Source: Geosiphon pyriformis (lineage: Eukaryota > Glomeromycota > Glomeromycetes > Archaeosporales > Geosiphonaceae). From it: a stretch of 64,000 nucleotides of DNA. Shown here piece after piece: positions 45,377-59,419 of this stretch. Each line of letters opens with the position of its first letter. Position 1 is the stretch's first letter. The stretch spans positions 1,466,516 through 1,530,515 of the forward strand of contig JAAOMT010000436.1 in assembly GCA_016748015.1 (NCBI GenBank). Direction: 5' to 3'. The position numbers and the translations under genes are program-made. The notes beneath the pieces were generated by a model. It made no database searches, was not told the DNA's origin, and was given only the letters and a program-made list of their open reading frames with translations.

Positions 45377-48300
45377 AAGTTTGCTATATGTAATATTAGA
45401 AGTATTAATGTTTCTATAAAGCAGAAAAATGTTTTTTATTGATATTAAAGTTTGAATAATATGGTTTTTATTATTACAAAAACAAAATTAAAATCTAGTA
45501 ATAAGCTATAAATTGTAAATAAGTTTAATGAAGTGTAAATTTTTATGTCTTGATTGAATATAAGTTTTTTTTGGCATTGGAATGACTATTATTATGAACA
45601 ATTCTCTGGCTTAACATGTTTTTAAGATAGAAAAAATTCCTGGCTATATTATTTTAATACAGTTTTTTTCCAAAAACAAGCTCTTAATTACAATTTTAAA
45701 TTTGTATGCTAGTGTTTCTGCTAAATTTAGGTTTAATTAGACTGTAAAAGTCAACATTTTTATTGTTAAAACAGTTAACTTCAGCATTTTTGTTGTTTTG
45801 AATGGAAATTTTAATAAAAATAAGTCTAAAAAGAGTGTGAGTTTCAAGTTTTGTTTGGATTTGAGTTTGGTCAATTCATTTGATAAGCATTTATTGGTTA
45901 AAACCTTCACTTAAAACAACTCAAAAGATGTCAAAAAAACCATAGATTATATTTTTGTAAGTAAAGATTGATTATCTGTGATTGTTGCTTATAGAGTTAA
46001 TTCTGTATCTGATTTTTTTAATACTAATTACAAAGCTGTTTTGATGTTAATTGGCTTGAGTAATCTCTTGAATATTTAATTAAATAGCATGTGCAAACAA
46101 GCTAATAAGAATTACTAGAAGTTCAATATTAAAAACATAATAATGTAAAATAAGTACAATTTAGAAAATATTTTTCTACCAGATTTTTGACAGTAGTAAA
46201 TAAGTTTTTAGAAACTAAGACTTGTAAAAATTTGGATATTATGTGATATTTGTTAAAAAAAATGTTGGTGAAATTAGCTAATAAAATATTTTCTAAACAT
46301 TAATTTAATAAGTTTTAATGTTTAAAAAACAGACAGTCTTTAAAATTTTTTGAATTGGAAATACTAATTGCTAAAATTGTTAAAAAGTTCGGCTTAAAAG
46401 ATATGCTTAAGTTTAATTATTTTGCTAAAAAATAATTATTTAAATGGTAAAAAAGCTTTTAAAATTATGAATATAGTTTAAAATAGTAAAAAGTTGATGA
46501 ATATTCTTAAGTATTTGTTAATAGTTTAGAAAAAATACAGAAAATTCAAGTTTTATGAATCAAAAACAACTAAGAAAGCATTTATTAGGAAAGCAATTAA
46601 GAAGTACATAAAAGATTTTTGTTCTAATAAAAAAAGTATAATAAGCAGTATTTTGGATTGGTCTTTCCACAAAAAAGTTTTGAATTACTTGGTAGTAGAT
46701 AGTAAGTTGGTTTTAAAACCAAAAAAAATAAAGGTTAATGTTGATAAGATTATAAAAAATTGAACAAAAAAGCAAGTAGTGTTTATAGTAATGCCAAATC
46801 TTTGGGCTTACTAATATAATTAATTAGATTATGTAAATAATAATTTTTTTTCTAAAATAATAAAAAAGATTAGTTTAAAAGAGTTAATTGTAGTTATTAA
46901 TAATCTGCCTAATGATAAAACTGTTGGATTGTCTAATATCTTTAATAAACTTTGGAAACATAGTGGTAATATTATGATGGGATGTTTTTTGGAACTGTTA
47001 AATACATGTTTGTTTTTTGGTAATATCTCTGTTCTATGGAAAAAAGCATGAATTTTAATAATTTTTAAGCTTTATAAATAAAATAAAGTTTTAATAAACA
47101 CTTAACCTATTATATTAATTGAAACAGCCAAGAAAATTTTTTTCAAGATTCTTTCTAATTGAATTTCATCTGTATATAGTAAATATGATGTTCTTTAAAG
47201 TGATAATTTGTTGGGATTAAAGAGTATTTCGACTTAATTTTCTGTATTTACTATTAGGTTTATGATTAAAAATGCTTTAAAAAAGAATATAAAATGTAAT
47301 TGGTTTTATAAAACATGCATAAAACATATGATTTGATTAGATAGTATTATTTAAGAACTAATTTATGACAAATTAAGATATGTAATTGGTTTATTAAATT
47401 TTTTGGCAGTATATATAAAAAAGAATCAACAGAATGATAACTAATTTTGGTTTTTTAAATAGCTATAAGATACATAATAAGTTGAATCAGAATGAAATTT
47501 TCTTACCTTTTTTTTGGAGAATTTTTTATAATTTACTCTTATGTGAGGTTAAAAAACATAAATATTTGTGTGAATACTAAATTAATACTAAGTTTGTAAC
47601 TAAAACAGACAAAATTGAGAATAATAGTAAATAATGTTTTTTTTGCTGCTAATGTATTTGTGAATAACACAATTTGAGTTAGAAATAGTCAGACTTCTAT
47701 ACAATATGCTTTGAACATTACTAAAAAAATTTTTATAATCAATAACATTTCAATAAACAATAAAAAATAGTAACTATTTCTATCAATTAGAGTGTTAAAA
47801 TTGCTTTTTTAAAAATTAGTGACTTGCCAATTTCAATTGCCAAAAAAAATAAAATATACAGATACTTGAAAATTTTTTTGTTAACTAAAAAGTTGTTTAA
47901 GTCAAGTCTAGTTAAGACTTATTTTGATGTTCAATTTTTTGTTAATATAATACTTAGAAAAGCTATTACAAATAAACAATTCTCTTTTTTGGTGTCAGCT
48001 GTTTTGCAGTTTATTGTTAGTTATAGATTTTAGTTTAGTTTTGTCTTATTTAATATGTGTTATAAGTAGAATGTTATAATTAAAAAGAGTCTTAGATTTA
48101 AAGCCAATTTGCTATATGATTTCTTTAGTAAAATATTGTATTACTTTTTTCTTTATGACTTAAAGTTATTTAAACAAATACAGACTGAAAATAAATTGGC
48201 TTTTATAATAAATTTTTAATGCTTTAAGTATTTTGAGTGTTTGTTTTATTACAGACTTTTGAGTTTAGAGGTTTTATACTATGTTCTATAAAGTTATACA

Positions 48301-50016
48301 TTAGTTCTGTTAATAATTTTTTAGTTAAGATAATAAGAATTTTTTTAGCCAATTATTTGTTTTTAAGTAACAATTTGTCTAGCATATTTTGTGATCTTAA
48401 AAATTTTTTGATGTTTATATTTTGGGAAAGTTTTTGTATTACAATTCAGTTTGTTTTTTAAAGAAGTTTGAAATAGCATTTGGTAATAGATTTTTGAACA
48501 AAAAAAACAATATTATAAATTAAAAAACATTTTGTTATTGAAAAAAGTTGGATCTTAAAAGCTTTATACTATTTTGGTTCAAATTAATATTGAAGTTTTT
48601 TCATAATAATAAAGCACTGTTTGTTAATTCTGCTTAAATTAGCATGTTATATGGCTTAAATGTTCTGAAATCTAATAAGTTTTTTAATGTGCATAAATAC
48701 TTGTATAAGATTTGGTCTAATGTTTTTGAGATATATACAGATGGTTTTTTGAAAAACATAAATTCTGCTAAGATTGTCAATAAGACTGCTGTATATTTTT
48801 TGGCTGTAAATATAAGTATTAAAATTGGAGTAAGTGGTCTTTTGTTATCAACTTTGGCTGAATTGTAGACTGTTATATTATTTTTGGAGTGTGTTTCTTT
48901 ATCTTGTACAATAGTTTTGTATCTGAATAGCCAAGTAGCTATTGATGCTTGTATTGCTAAAAAAGATTTTGTGGTGCCAAATTTTTGCAATTATTATTGA
49001 ATGAAAAGAAAACATATTGCAAATTTGATATAAAATAAAGATTTTTTAGTCAAGTAAATAAAAGTCAAGAGTTATTTAAAAATTTCAGACAATAAAAAAA
49101 CAGATCAAATAACAGACAAGACTGCTGATTTTTATTTGTTTTTGCCAAGTATAGTATATAAACATTATATTATGGCTAATAATATGGTTGTTTCTGGCAA
49201 TACTCACTATTTTGTTTATAATATGTATTAATTTATTTGTTATACTTGATAAAAAATTAGTTTTGATTATAAAATAATATTAAATATTTTAATTAAAGAC
49301 ATAGATTGGCTGTTTATTGCAAAAATATGGCACTTTAATCCGCATATGTTGTTTGAATTTATTAGTAAAAAGTTTGCCAATCTGTATACATACTTAATAA
49401 AAATCATATATAAACTGTTAATGACAATTAAGAAAAAATTGTATAATAAAATATATCCAAATGTATTGTATTTATTGTATAGTAAAATAGAACTTCTAGA
49501 TTATATCTTTATTTGTGCCAAAAATACTGAATTTCGTGAAAAAATACTGTTAGAGCTATTAAATCTTTAGAGATTATTGGCTAATATCTGCACTTTTTTT
49601 TTTTTCTTTTTTTGTATTAGATATTTTATCTAAGTGCTTATTAAATATAAATCTGTATATTATGATTTGCAAAAATTTTGTGTTGAGAGATTGGTATGTT
49701 AAGGCATTAGTAATTTTTAAAACCAAAAAAAAAGCATTAGCAATAGTTATTATATTTATAAATTGGCTAGTAAAAAAATATTGTTTTGTAGTATAATTGA
49801 TAAATTTAAATTTAAAACTAAAATAAAAAAACTGGTTTAATAAGAAATGATAATATAATGTCTGGTCTAATTAGTAACTTGGTGACTGAATTGTCAAATA
49901 TTGTAGTCTAATTTCTTAGTATTATTAAATTTTTTGTAGTTTGTTTTAGTAAATGTAAATTATGTTCTTTTTTTTCTGATTTAAATAATAATATTAAAGT
50001 TTTTATAAATATGTAG
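45359..50016 (+). pseudogene. LINE D ORF2 remnant (EN, RT, RNase H)
   Basis: Starts at ATA 45359, in the place of the ORF2 ATG. Endonuclease, RT (FVNN near 47660), RNase H (IYTDGFL near 48732) and the C-terminal tail ending at TAG 50014-50016 can be followed by comparison with copies A-C. Open stretches are short (for example 47824-48033 and 48644-48868), and each is ended by decayed Gln or Trp codons. Confidence 0.75.
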
Positions 50017-50150
50017 TATTGTTTTGTCTGACTTGAATAGCTAATTATATGTAATAAGTATATAAGTTGCATCTAATCTAAGTTATTTAGTTTAATTTTA
50101 TATACTAAATAGTAATTGAACTTTACTCATTAATTACAAATAAAAAAAAA

Positions 50151-50277
50151 TATATTAAATATTATTATTAATTAATAATTTAATTTATATAATATATAAA
50201 TATAACTAAATATAATAATTAGATTATACAATATTTTAAACTATATAATATTTAAAAGTTTGTTAAAATATTTAATA
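50151..50277. other. AT-rich spacer between the 3' tails of LINE copies D and E
   Basis: About 130 bp with essentially no G or C separate the two A-rich tails, which face each other. Same arrangement as A/B at 23265-23413. Confidence 0.65.
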
Positions 50278-50416
50278 GTTTTTTTTATTATTATAAGATT
50301 TATGAGTAAAACCCAATTGCTATTTAATATATAGATTCAAACTAAATGGCTTAAACTAAATACAGCTTATGCTCTTACTATATATAACCAGTTATTTAAA
50401 CTGAACAAGACAACAT

Positions 50417-53400
50417 TATATATCTATGCTAATAAACAAAACACTGTTTAAATCAGAAAAAAATAACATATTTTGCACTTACTAAAACTAACAGCAAAAT
50501 ATTTTACAACACTAAACATACAAACCATTTTATCTAACAACATAAACACTATATATTAAGACAAACCTGAAATCACACTATTATTTTTGACCAACCCAGT
50601 CTTTTCTATATTCATTTTATGTTTGGATTTAACAAATCACATCTTAATGTGATGCAACTCTACCACAAACTTCATGTATTTGATAAAAACCAGAACAGCC
50701 TTTCCTTTCTTATCAAAAACTAAAACAGTTTTAGCATATTAATCTCTTAATACAAGACTCTTACAAACTACAATATACAGATTTATGTTTAAAGTACACA
50801 ATGAAAATAAACACAAAATAGCAGAAGTTGACAAACAAAAAGAGCCCATCAATAACACCTATCTCTTAGCAGCCTTAGCCAAAACATTTTTACAGAAACC
50901 AATATTACTAGTACAAGTAAAAACATGATCAGATATTTCTACTTTACTACATAGCAAATATAATACTTCAAAATAACTCTTGTCATATAATCTCTTTCTA
51001 ACTGCTATTGATAGCTATCTATGTATTACTTTCATCAAATACATATGCAGATTAGCTGATTTTTTACTAGTAAACTTTAAGAGCATATGCAAATTAGATT
51101 GTCAGATCTTTATAGTAGCAGTCCAATTTATCTTCCTAATTATAATACTTGAAACTATGTTATAATTAGGACTGGTCTCCTAATGAGTACAGCAAATTAA
51201 CTAATACAGATTGCAGACAAATGATAAGTATTATTAGATACAGTTGTATTCTTAGTTATCAAAAACTATTCTTGAATTCCAACTGGCAAAAAAGAAGAAA
51301 AAAAAGTGGTTTTACCAATTAATGTATTAGTCTTAACATTGCTCAGAACCCCTAAATAATCTTTGATCTTCATCTACTTAACTGAAATGTCTTTAATCTT
51401 AATAAAATTAGCTATATGTTTTCTTTCAATTCAAAATTAACTGTAAAAATCAGGCATGGCAAACAAAGTCTCAGATGTATATGCATTAATCACAAATTGG
51501 CTGTCCAAATATAAAACCACAACACATAAAGATGAAACACATTCTAAAGCCAAAACAACAGCTTATAATTCAACCAAAGTAGAAAACAAAAGTTTATTTA
51601 TTTTAACACCAATACTCATGTTCAAAACTGGAAAGTAAGCAGCTGTTTTACTTATTACTATAACAAAACCAACACTTTTTAAAGACCTATCTGTATAGAC
51701 TTTGATATAATTAGATCAAATCTCCATTAAAACACCACATATATCAAAAAATTTCTCAGATTTCAAAACATTTAACATAAGTACTTTGGAAACAGTGGCA
51801 AATTTAATCTCTAAAAAAACATTTTTATTTATAAACTCAGATATTAGTATAAACTAGCAAAGCACAAGGCCTTTTAAATCCAATTTTTTTTATTATCAAA
51901 ACATTTTTTAGTTCATTATATTCTCTTTTTTGTTTAGAAGTCTGTTACCAAACATAACACCAAATTATTTCAAAAAAAAACAGAATTATAATACAAGAGT
52001 TGTTCTAAGATACCAAATATTAAAAACCTATCCAATTCACAAAAAGCATTAAGCAAATTATTTTGGAAAAAATAACTTATTTTCCAAAAAAAATTTTATT
52101 ATCTTGGCCAAAAAATTATTTACTGAACTAATATGTAATGTTACCGGAGGTTTTTGGTCTCTTTTTAGCTCTTGTATGTTTGTTGTAATGCTGTTAATTC
52201 ACGATTATGGGAAGTGTTTGAACCTCTAATAACTGAATTTATCTTCAAATTATCTTCTATAATTTGAACTACTGGGCTTATAAGTGGAATAACCAATTCC
52301 ATGCCAGTTACTTTGTATAGTTATGTTGTAGTAAATATCAACTCTTTCCCAGGAATTGTTCGTCTGGAAGCTCACTAAAAATGTGTAGTTACTTTGCTGT
52401 GAAAGTCAACTCTTTTACAAGAATCTTGTCTGTAGGCTACCCTAATGATTGTAATAAAAAAATAAAAGAAAAATAAAAGAAATGTAAAAGAAATAGAATT
52501 CTGTTAAGGGAAACGTTTTCTATTCAGGCCTGAAGTCACTAACAGTTTACTGAAATTGGTAGCTAATCAATTTCAAAACATTAGTTGGGTTTTTGGAGAT
52601 TTTCCAAGTGCAATATTTAAAGAAATTGGTTTTTCGAATTATTTGATATTTTATTTCTTTTTGTGTATGTAGGAATGGTTCTAAGTGATAAATCTAAAGT
52701 AAGATACATTTTTTTGAAGAGAAAAGCTCTTCTTTTATATAACTTGTTGTAACACTATTCTATAAACTTGAACTTTGCTCTTTTCTACAATTTCACTGAA
52801 CTAAAGATACATTTTGGCAAACTACAAGTTATTTCTGCGAATTATTAGATATTTCGGTAAACTATCAATTATTTTGGTAAATTTTTACAAATTTTGGCGA
52901 ACTTTTGAATGTTACATATTTCAGGGTATTGCATGATTGATCATTGCACTTAGGTTACATTTGTGTTATGTACAAATTGGGTTATTAACTAAATGATAAT
53001 TTTGGACATTTTGCTAATGTAATAAGTAATAATTTGAAATAATAATATATGCTAATTAATGATAAGATTTATAAGAGTAATTTTATGCTAAACAATATCT
53101 CTAATTTTGTTTGATAACAGCAACTTGACAAAAAACTGTAGAGAATTTAAAGAAAACTACACTAGAATTTACAAATCCAAAAAATCTATGCTCAAATAAC
53201 CACCCAAAAATACCATGAATATTGGAAAAAAAAACCAGCAAAGTCAATTTTTTTTCAAACTGCATTTGCTCAAAAAGTTTCAAATCATACAAAGATAAAT
53301 AATACAAAATTTTATTAGAAAAGTCACATGGTAAACTAGTTTTAATTCTAAGATTTTTTCTGATTATAACATTTTACTTGTAACATACATCTAATAAAAC

Positions 53401-56076
53401 AAAACTAAACTGCATCTAATAGCTAACTATAGACTGAAAAACAGCTGAAACCAAATAAGAAAATTGTTTATTCATAATAATCTTTCTTAATATTACATTA
53501 GAAAAGAACCTAATATTTACATAAACCTAAACCAAACTGAACTTAGAGAAACTTTCAATAAACAAAAAAATGTCCAAATATCTGTATAATTCATATTTTT
53601 TAATAATTAAAATTGGTAAACCATTAATCAACAGTGATGCAGTCTTAACACTTTAATTAATAAGAATTATCACTGTTTTATCATTATTAATCAAAATATT
53701 ATTGATATCAAAAAACTTACTGGCAATATTCAAAATGTATTGTAAAGAAGCTTGACTACTTCCGACCCAAATTGTATTATCAACAAAGATATTAGCAGTT
53801 AAAAAAGAAGTTCTTCCTCTAACAGTCTTAATTCTGCCAGTTTTTACCACAAATCTAGTATCAATTCAGTATCTATTCAAGTGTTTATGTCTCTTTACTT
53901 TATACAAAAATGGATCATAAAAAATTTTTTAAAGGAGTGGAGAAAAAATCTTACCCTAATTCAAATTATTATACACTCTATAACCATTTAAGAGTTCAAA
54001 ATCTGTCATTATTCTGTTGATTTAATTTTCATAAATACTACCAAAAAACTTGATAAACTGACTGCATATTTTAATATAATACAAACTAACTCTTAAATGA
54101 TGCTAGTCTAGTAAATCATAAGCTTTGTGCATATCTTGCAATATCAAGCAAAGTTTTTTATTCTTTTTTAGAACATCTTTAACAACTAATCCAATAGCAA
54201 AAATTTGGGACTGAGTTGAAGTACCCTTTAACATTGAAAAATTATTACCACAAAAAATGTCAAATTTGTTGCATGCTAATAATATCTGATCAGCAAAGAT
54301 CTTAAATAAAATTTTCCAGGCTGTTTCAATAAGTACAATAAGTTTAGTATTCATTAAAATACTATTCTATTCATAAAGTTTTGGGATCATCAAAACCCAT
54401 GCTCTTTTCCAAAAAATTGGAATTATACCCAAAGTCATACATAAATTCAGCAGTCTCAAAAAACAAACTAACATTTTTTCATCACAATGTTTCCAAAATT
54501 CATTAAGTATTTCTGACAAACTAACAGTCTTATTATTTGGCAAATTATTAACAACCAAAAACAACTCTTCTATATTAATTTTTTTTATCACACCAAAAAA
54601 AGCATTATTATTCACATAATCTAAAGACATATATTGATAAAACTAAAGATTAAGTATCTTTGGAAGCACTAACTGCTTTTTTGTCCACTTTTTTATGATT
54701 TTATCTACCTTAAGCTTTATTTTATTAGACTCAATCACTAATTTATCTTTTACTACCAAGTGATTCAAAACAATCTTGTAAAATAAATATTCTAAATGTT
54801 TTTTATTATTTACTTTTTATTAGAACATAAATTTTCCATATTACAGTCAATTATCTTCTTAATAACTGCATTCTTAGATGTTTTTGACTCATAATATTTA
54901 AATTTCTAATATTTTTTCTCTATTATTAACAAATACTTAACCAAATCTATTAAACTTATATTATTTAGAATTATGTTAGCAACCTTAGACATCTTAACTT
55001 TATCAAAAGCCAATCAAATCTTAATAAGATAGTCAAAATCCAAAAGATTTCCAGAATTTCAGACTCTTACAATCTTTGCAATAAGCAGTTCTAATTTAAA
55101 AAATTTTGAAGATTGTTTGTTTCTTGAACAATTATATTTGCTATATCAATATTTAGAAAACACTATATTAGTAGTTTATACTATGGCATTTTTTAGCATT
55201 ATCCATATTATATCCAAATTACTATTGCTTTTTACATACTCAAACAAGCAACTCAATGAAAGACTGCTTTTTAAAATACAACTATTAGGTTTCATCTGTA
55301 TTTTTCAACTTGAACTTTTACCAATTCTAATTGGCTTGTTTATAAATACTGTTAAGATAAGTATTTAGAAGTCTACTTAAACCAATTATGATTAAAATTG
55401 TCTTATGATTCATATTAAAAAACTCTGATACACAATCAACTTTATGATATGTAATTACAGATACCAAGTTTTCATTCACAAAAATAAAATCTAGCATCTT
55501 TTTAACTCTTTTAAAATTGCTTCAAATAGAAGTATTGATCAATAAATGTTTATTAAAGATATTAACCAGACCCAAATTCAAGCAAAACTTGAAACTTGCA
55601 CTCTTTTTAGATTCATTTTTATTAAAGTTACCACTCAAAACTGTGAAAAGACTAGAATTAACTGTTTTAGAAATTATGAAGTTGATATTACAAGCTTGGC
55701 CAAAATGCACACCAATAAATGCACCAATATATAAATCCAAAATCATAATTAAAAGCTTGCTCTTAAACAGAAGACATATAAAAATTAGCCAATCCAGAAT
55801 TTTGTCTACCTTTAAAATATGTTGAATCAAAAAATTGTTCATAATTATGACAATTTCAGCATTGAGAAAACCTACACCCAAATCAGAAATAAAAATTCGA
55901 ATCTCATCAAACTTATTCATAATTTATGGTCTAATATTAAACCTTAATTTTGTTTTAATAATAATAGAAATTATATTATCTGAATTTTTATGTCATTAAA
56001 CAATCTTTTTCTGTTTTGCAAAGACATTAATACTTTGAATATTATATGTAGCAAATTTCCAAACTAGATCTGTTAT
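50417..56076 (-). pseudogene. LINE E ORF2 remnant, interrupted by the solo LTR
   Basis: Begins at ATA 56076 in the ORF2 start position and runs to TAA near 50417. Endonuclease about 56076-55380, RT about 54630-53460 (LILQDMHKAYDLLD and FVDN), RNase H about 51720-51300. The solo LTR lies between RT and RNase H. Taking out the LTR and one 4-bp repeat aligns the codons with copy B (LQFFVKLHISS against LQFSIRLYVSP). Multiple stops and frameshifts. Confidence 0.75.
52139..53119 (-). repeat. Solo LTR of the element 1 family (981 bp)
   Basis: Plus strand TGTTACCGGAGG to TGATAACA. It is the reverse complement of the LTR at 8631-9602, with the TATA-like box near 52732-52739 and a degenerate ~20-bp repeat array near 52790-52910. 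The flanks GTAA (52135-52138) and GCAA (53120-53123) are a 4-bp target duplication with one C/T difference. A solo LTR normally arises by recombination between the two LTRs of one element. Confidence 0.88.
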
Positions 56077-57870
56077 TAAGAAGAAAAATCTTTTCTACTC
56101 AAATCCACATTGTCTATTTTGGCCATTAGACCTATAACTGTGTCTAATAAATTGTTCAAAGTTTCTTCTAATTTTGAAACAATTAAAGAACTAATACTTA
56201 CCATTTTTGTAACAGTCTTATTATTAGTGACTACATCCAAACTCTTACTTATTACTGTATCTGCTCTTTGATTCTGTGATGAAAAAATAACCAACAGCTA
56301 ACATTTAGAATTAAGCTATAAAACTTTTGGCTTAAGCACATTTAATTTCTTAATTAGCTTACCAACTCGTTCTATAAGACTGGTAAGACTGTGCTTAAAA
56401 GTAGCAAACCTATTATCTATTTCATTAAGCACAAGCAAAAGAGACTTCATCTTTGAAGAGGAGCCAAAATTCAATGAATAATTATATAAAAGAATTGAAA
56501 AAAAAGATTTATTAATAATTTTAACTTAAAAAACACCATTAAAAACAACTGAATAAGCAATAAAAGCTGAGTGTTTAGTATAAATAACTGCCAGTCTGCT
56601 TTTATTAGTGTTTAAAAAAACTTTTTAAAAAAAACACCAGAGAATGAATTCTTATTTACAGTACAGTTTAATAACATCTGACTCATATTTCCATATTTTG
56701 CATACTTAACATAACTCAAACAAAACCAATAAAAATTAGTGCCTTTTAAAACTAAAATAATATCTATAGTAGTATTTAAAAACTTAGTAAAGTCCAAACA
56801 AACAATTGTATATCTGGTCCAAACATAAGTAATTGGATGACAGTCAATAACACAAGTTTTCTCATTTACTAAAATAATGTAATTCCAAATATTATGTGCA
56901 TTTGTTCTTATCAACAAAATATACAATAGTGGCTTAGGACTGTTTTTTACATCCCATAATTCTTTTTTTTTATCAGACTTAGCAATATGTACTGCATCTT
57001 TCTCAATAAAAATAGATCATTTAGCTATGACCAACTCAGCATAATCAATTTGTTCAAATTCAATCATAGCTTTTTGTTAAAATCTTATTAACTATATCTT
57101 AATTGACTTAATTAGTCCAAATTCAGAAAACATAGTATACACAATTTTAGCTAATATTCTAATTGGAATTTTTTTCACAACTGCAGTCCAATTTAAATGC
57201 TTAGCAAATTTTTTGAGATTAATATTTATCATAATTATCGTCTTTTTTATTATATCAGAAGCCTAAGCCAAGTTTGTTTTGAAAGAAAATGTTGCTCTGA
57301 TAATTTCAGCAAATTTTGAAAAAATAGAAGCCTCTCTAAAACCATTGATTTTTGAAAATAATTTTCTGACCATCATTAACTTTTCTTAAGAAGACTTTTC
57401 AATTATTTTATTTAAACTAATATTAAGAGCAAATAACTTTTTAACAAGAACATTAACCAAAATTTTCAAAAAAAAAAGAAAAACTAGGGAAGCATCCAAT
57501 AAGATATTATTATCATCATTATTACTTAAGAAATTAATCTTTTCTAGCAGTTTTTCTAAAGTTTGTTTGGTTTTAATTCACAAGTTTTTTGAAGTTTGAT
57601 TGGTATTTTTATTATCAAAAACATTACTTTCTTCATAATCAATACTGGTTTTTTTAATCAAACACTCTTTTTCTATGTTTATACTCTTAGATTTAGTAGT
57701 ATTATCAGTATTTAAGCCTTAAAAACAACCACTAAACTCTTTTTTAAAAGTGCTCTTTATATCAAAAATATCTTTTAAAACACTGCCTTTTTTTTTTTGA
57801 TAATACAGGTTTAGTATTCATAAGTAGGCAAGAATTCTTAACAGACTTTTTCAAAACAGCAATATTAAAG
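56076..57870 (-). pseudogene. LINE E ORF1 remnant
   Basis: Ends at TAA 56078-56076, overlapping the ORF2 start position by one base. An RRM-like block is visible at about 57190-57050 (AVVKKIPIRI, SEFGLIKSIKI) and a decayed Cys knuckle near 56710-56640. The N-terminal part up to about 57870 is coding-like but broken by stops and short insertions. Start codon uncertain. Confidence 0.6.
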
Positions 57871-58000
57871 CCAATAGTGATCTCAAAATCAAGCAAAAAC
57901 AGTTTAAATTTATTGTATTAAATAATAAAAAACTTCTTTTAAAAGACTTTTTTTTTAACTTTTTTTGAGAATTTGGGACAAAGGAGAAAAAGAAATTTTT

Positions 58001-59419
58001 ATTTTTAATAGTTTGTAAAAATAACTTATAATTTATTAAAATATATTTTTAGTTTACCAAAATATTAACAAAAAAAAATTATAAAATTATAAAATAATAT
58101 TAATATAAATTATATAAAAAAAAAGTTTTTTTCTTTAAAATTATTCTTAATAATTAATAAAATAAAATCTACTTTAAAATCCAAAACTTTTTTTATAAGT
58201 ATTATTATTTAAGATTTATAAATTATAATTAATATTTTAAAATTGATTAATTATTAATTTTAATAATTACTTAATTAATTTTAAATTTAAATTAAAAACA
58301 ATTTTTTATATATAATTAAATAATTTACAATTAAGATTTTTTGTAAAAGTTAATTTTACAAGAAACTAATTATATATTATTAAGAAATTTATAATTAAGA
58401 TTTCTTTTAAAAAAGTTGATTTTTACTGCAAAATAATTACACAAAGTAATTAATACAGATTTAATTATTCTATATTAAGTTTAATAACAACAATAGTTCA
58501 AAGTATAGAAAAAAAATTTAAAGATAAATTAACTTATTGAAAATTTATTAGCTTTTATTAACAATAGAATTAATAACAAAATAATATTAACAATATTACA
58601 AAAAATATCAATTTATTAATCTTAAAAACTGTATAATTAGAAAAAATTTTAATCAATTTAGTTTTAAACATATTATTATAATTTAAACTTTTAATTTTTA
58701 GTTTTTATTTATTTATTTAGTTATAGTTAATTATATATATTAACTATTAATATTATTAATTTAATTAATAACTTAATTGTTAACTTGGTCATTAACTTAA
58801 TTATTGATTTAATTATTACCTGAATTATTAATGTAAATACTAACTTAATTATTGATTTTTTTTTAAAAGTATATAAGTAAGACTTTTTAAAACTGTAAAA
58901 AAGCATTTATACTTAAATCTTTACTTAGATAAATACAATAATATTAACTTTTTCTTTTTTTTTACTGTTTTTTTTTCTTTTTTTTCTTGATTTATATAAT
59001 TATTAGTTTTTGTAAAGTATATTAAATAAAATATTTACTAAAAAATATAAAATTAATTAACTTTAATAGAGATATCAAAAGTTGTGTTTGTTATGCGGCA
59101 AGTAATTATCAGTTGACCTATATAAAAAATTTATAAGTGATCGCCAGAATTTAAATTTAAATTCAGAGAATTGAAGAATTTTAATCATAATTACGTTAAT
59201 TTTTATATGGTATTTTTTAATAAACTGGATTCTTCCTAAATAATAACTATATAAATTAGTTAGAGTTATGTTGCGGGTCTAAAATATTTGGCCAATAAGA
59301 CCCTAAATCTGTAGATTATAAAAGCTCTATAAAAAAGAGAGTATTAATAAATCCTATAAATGGGATTAGATAAAATGCATAATATTAAGAGTATTCGATA
59401 GAAGCACATTGTAAAGGTT
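58001..59419. other. AT-rich region between the TE island and the Myb genes
   Basis: No gene recognised. About 58735-58860 has a loose repetition of TTAACTTAATTATTGATTTAATTATT-like phrases (each under 20 bp), possibly a decayed tandem array. From about 59090 the base composition becomes less extreme, marking the edge of the island. Confidence 0.5.

Larger units (their letters stand above)
43325..50150 (+). mobile_element. LINE copy D, hyper-AT-mutated
   Basis: A full-length ~6.8-kb copy, collinear with A and B from the leader (AAATTCTCCAAAGAGCAG near 43350) to the A-tail (50141-50149). It is saturated with C-to-T and G-to-A differences compared with the other copies. Stop codons are far denser and few frames exceed 60 codons. 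ORF1 shares the N-terminal region of copies A and B. Confidence 0.85.
50278..58000 (-). mobile_element. LINE copy E, split by a solo LTR
   Basis: About 6.7 kb after removing the solo LTR at 52139-53119. The tail is at the T-run near 50280. The 5' leader lies near 57965-58000, with AAATTCTCAAAAAAAG on the minus strand, as in copies A and B. ORF1 differs from A, B and D. RT catalytic block FVDN near 53785. Heavily AT-shifted, but less than copy D. Confidence 0.82.

Noticed and set aside
43325-50150. Classical RIP proven in copy D
   Set aside because: CpA and TpG remain visible, TGG codons decay to both TAG and TGA, and stop codons are biased towards CpA by the code itself. Without counting contexts the mechanism stays open.
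58735-58860. Satellite or replication origin in the TTAATTATT-rich stretch
   Set aside because: The repetition is loose and may arise from composition alone; no unit boundary could be fixed.
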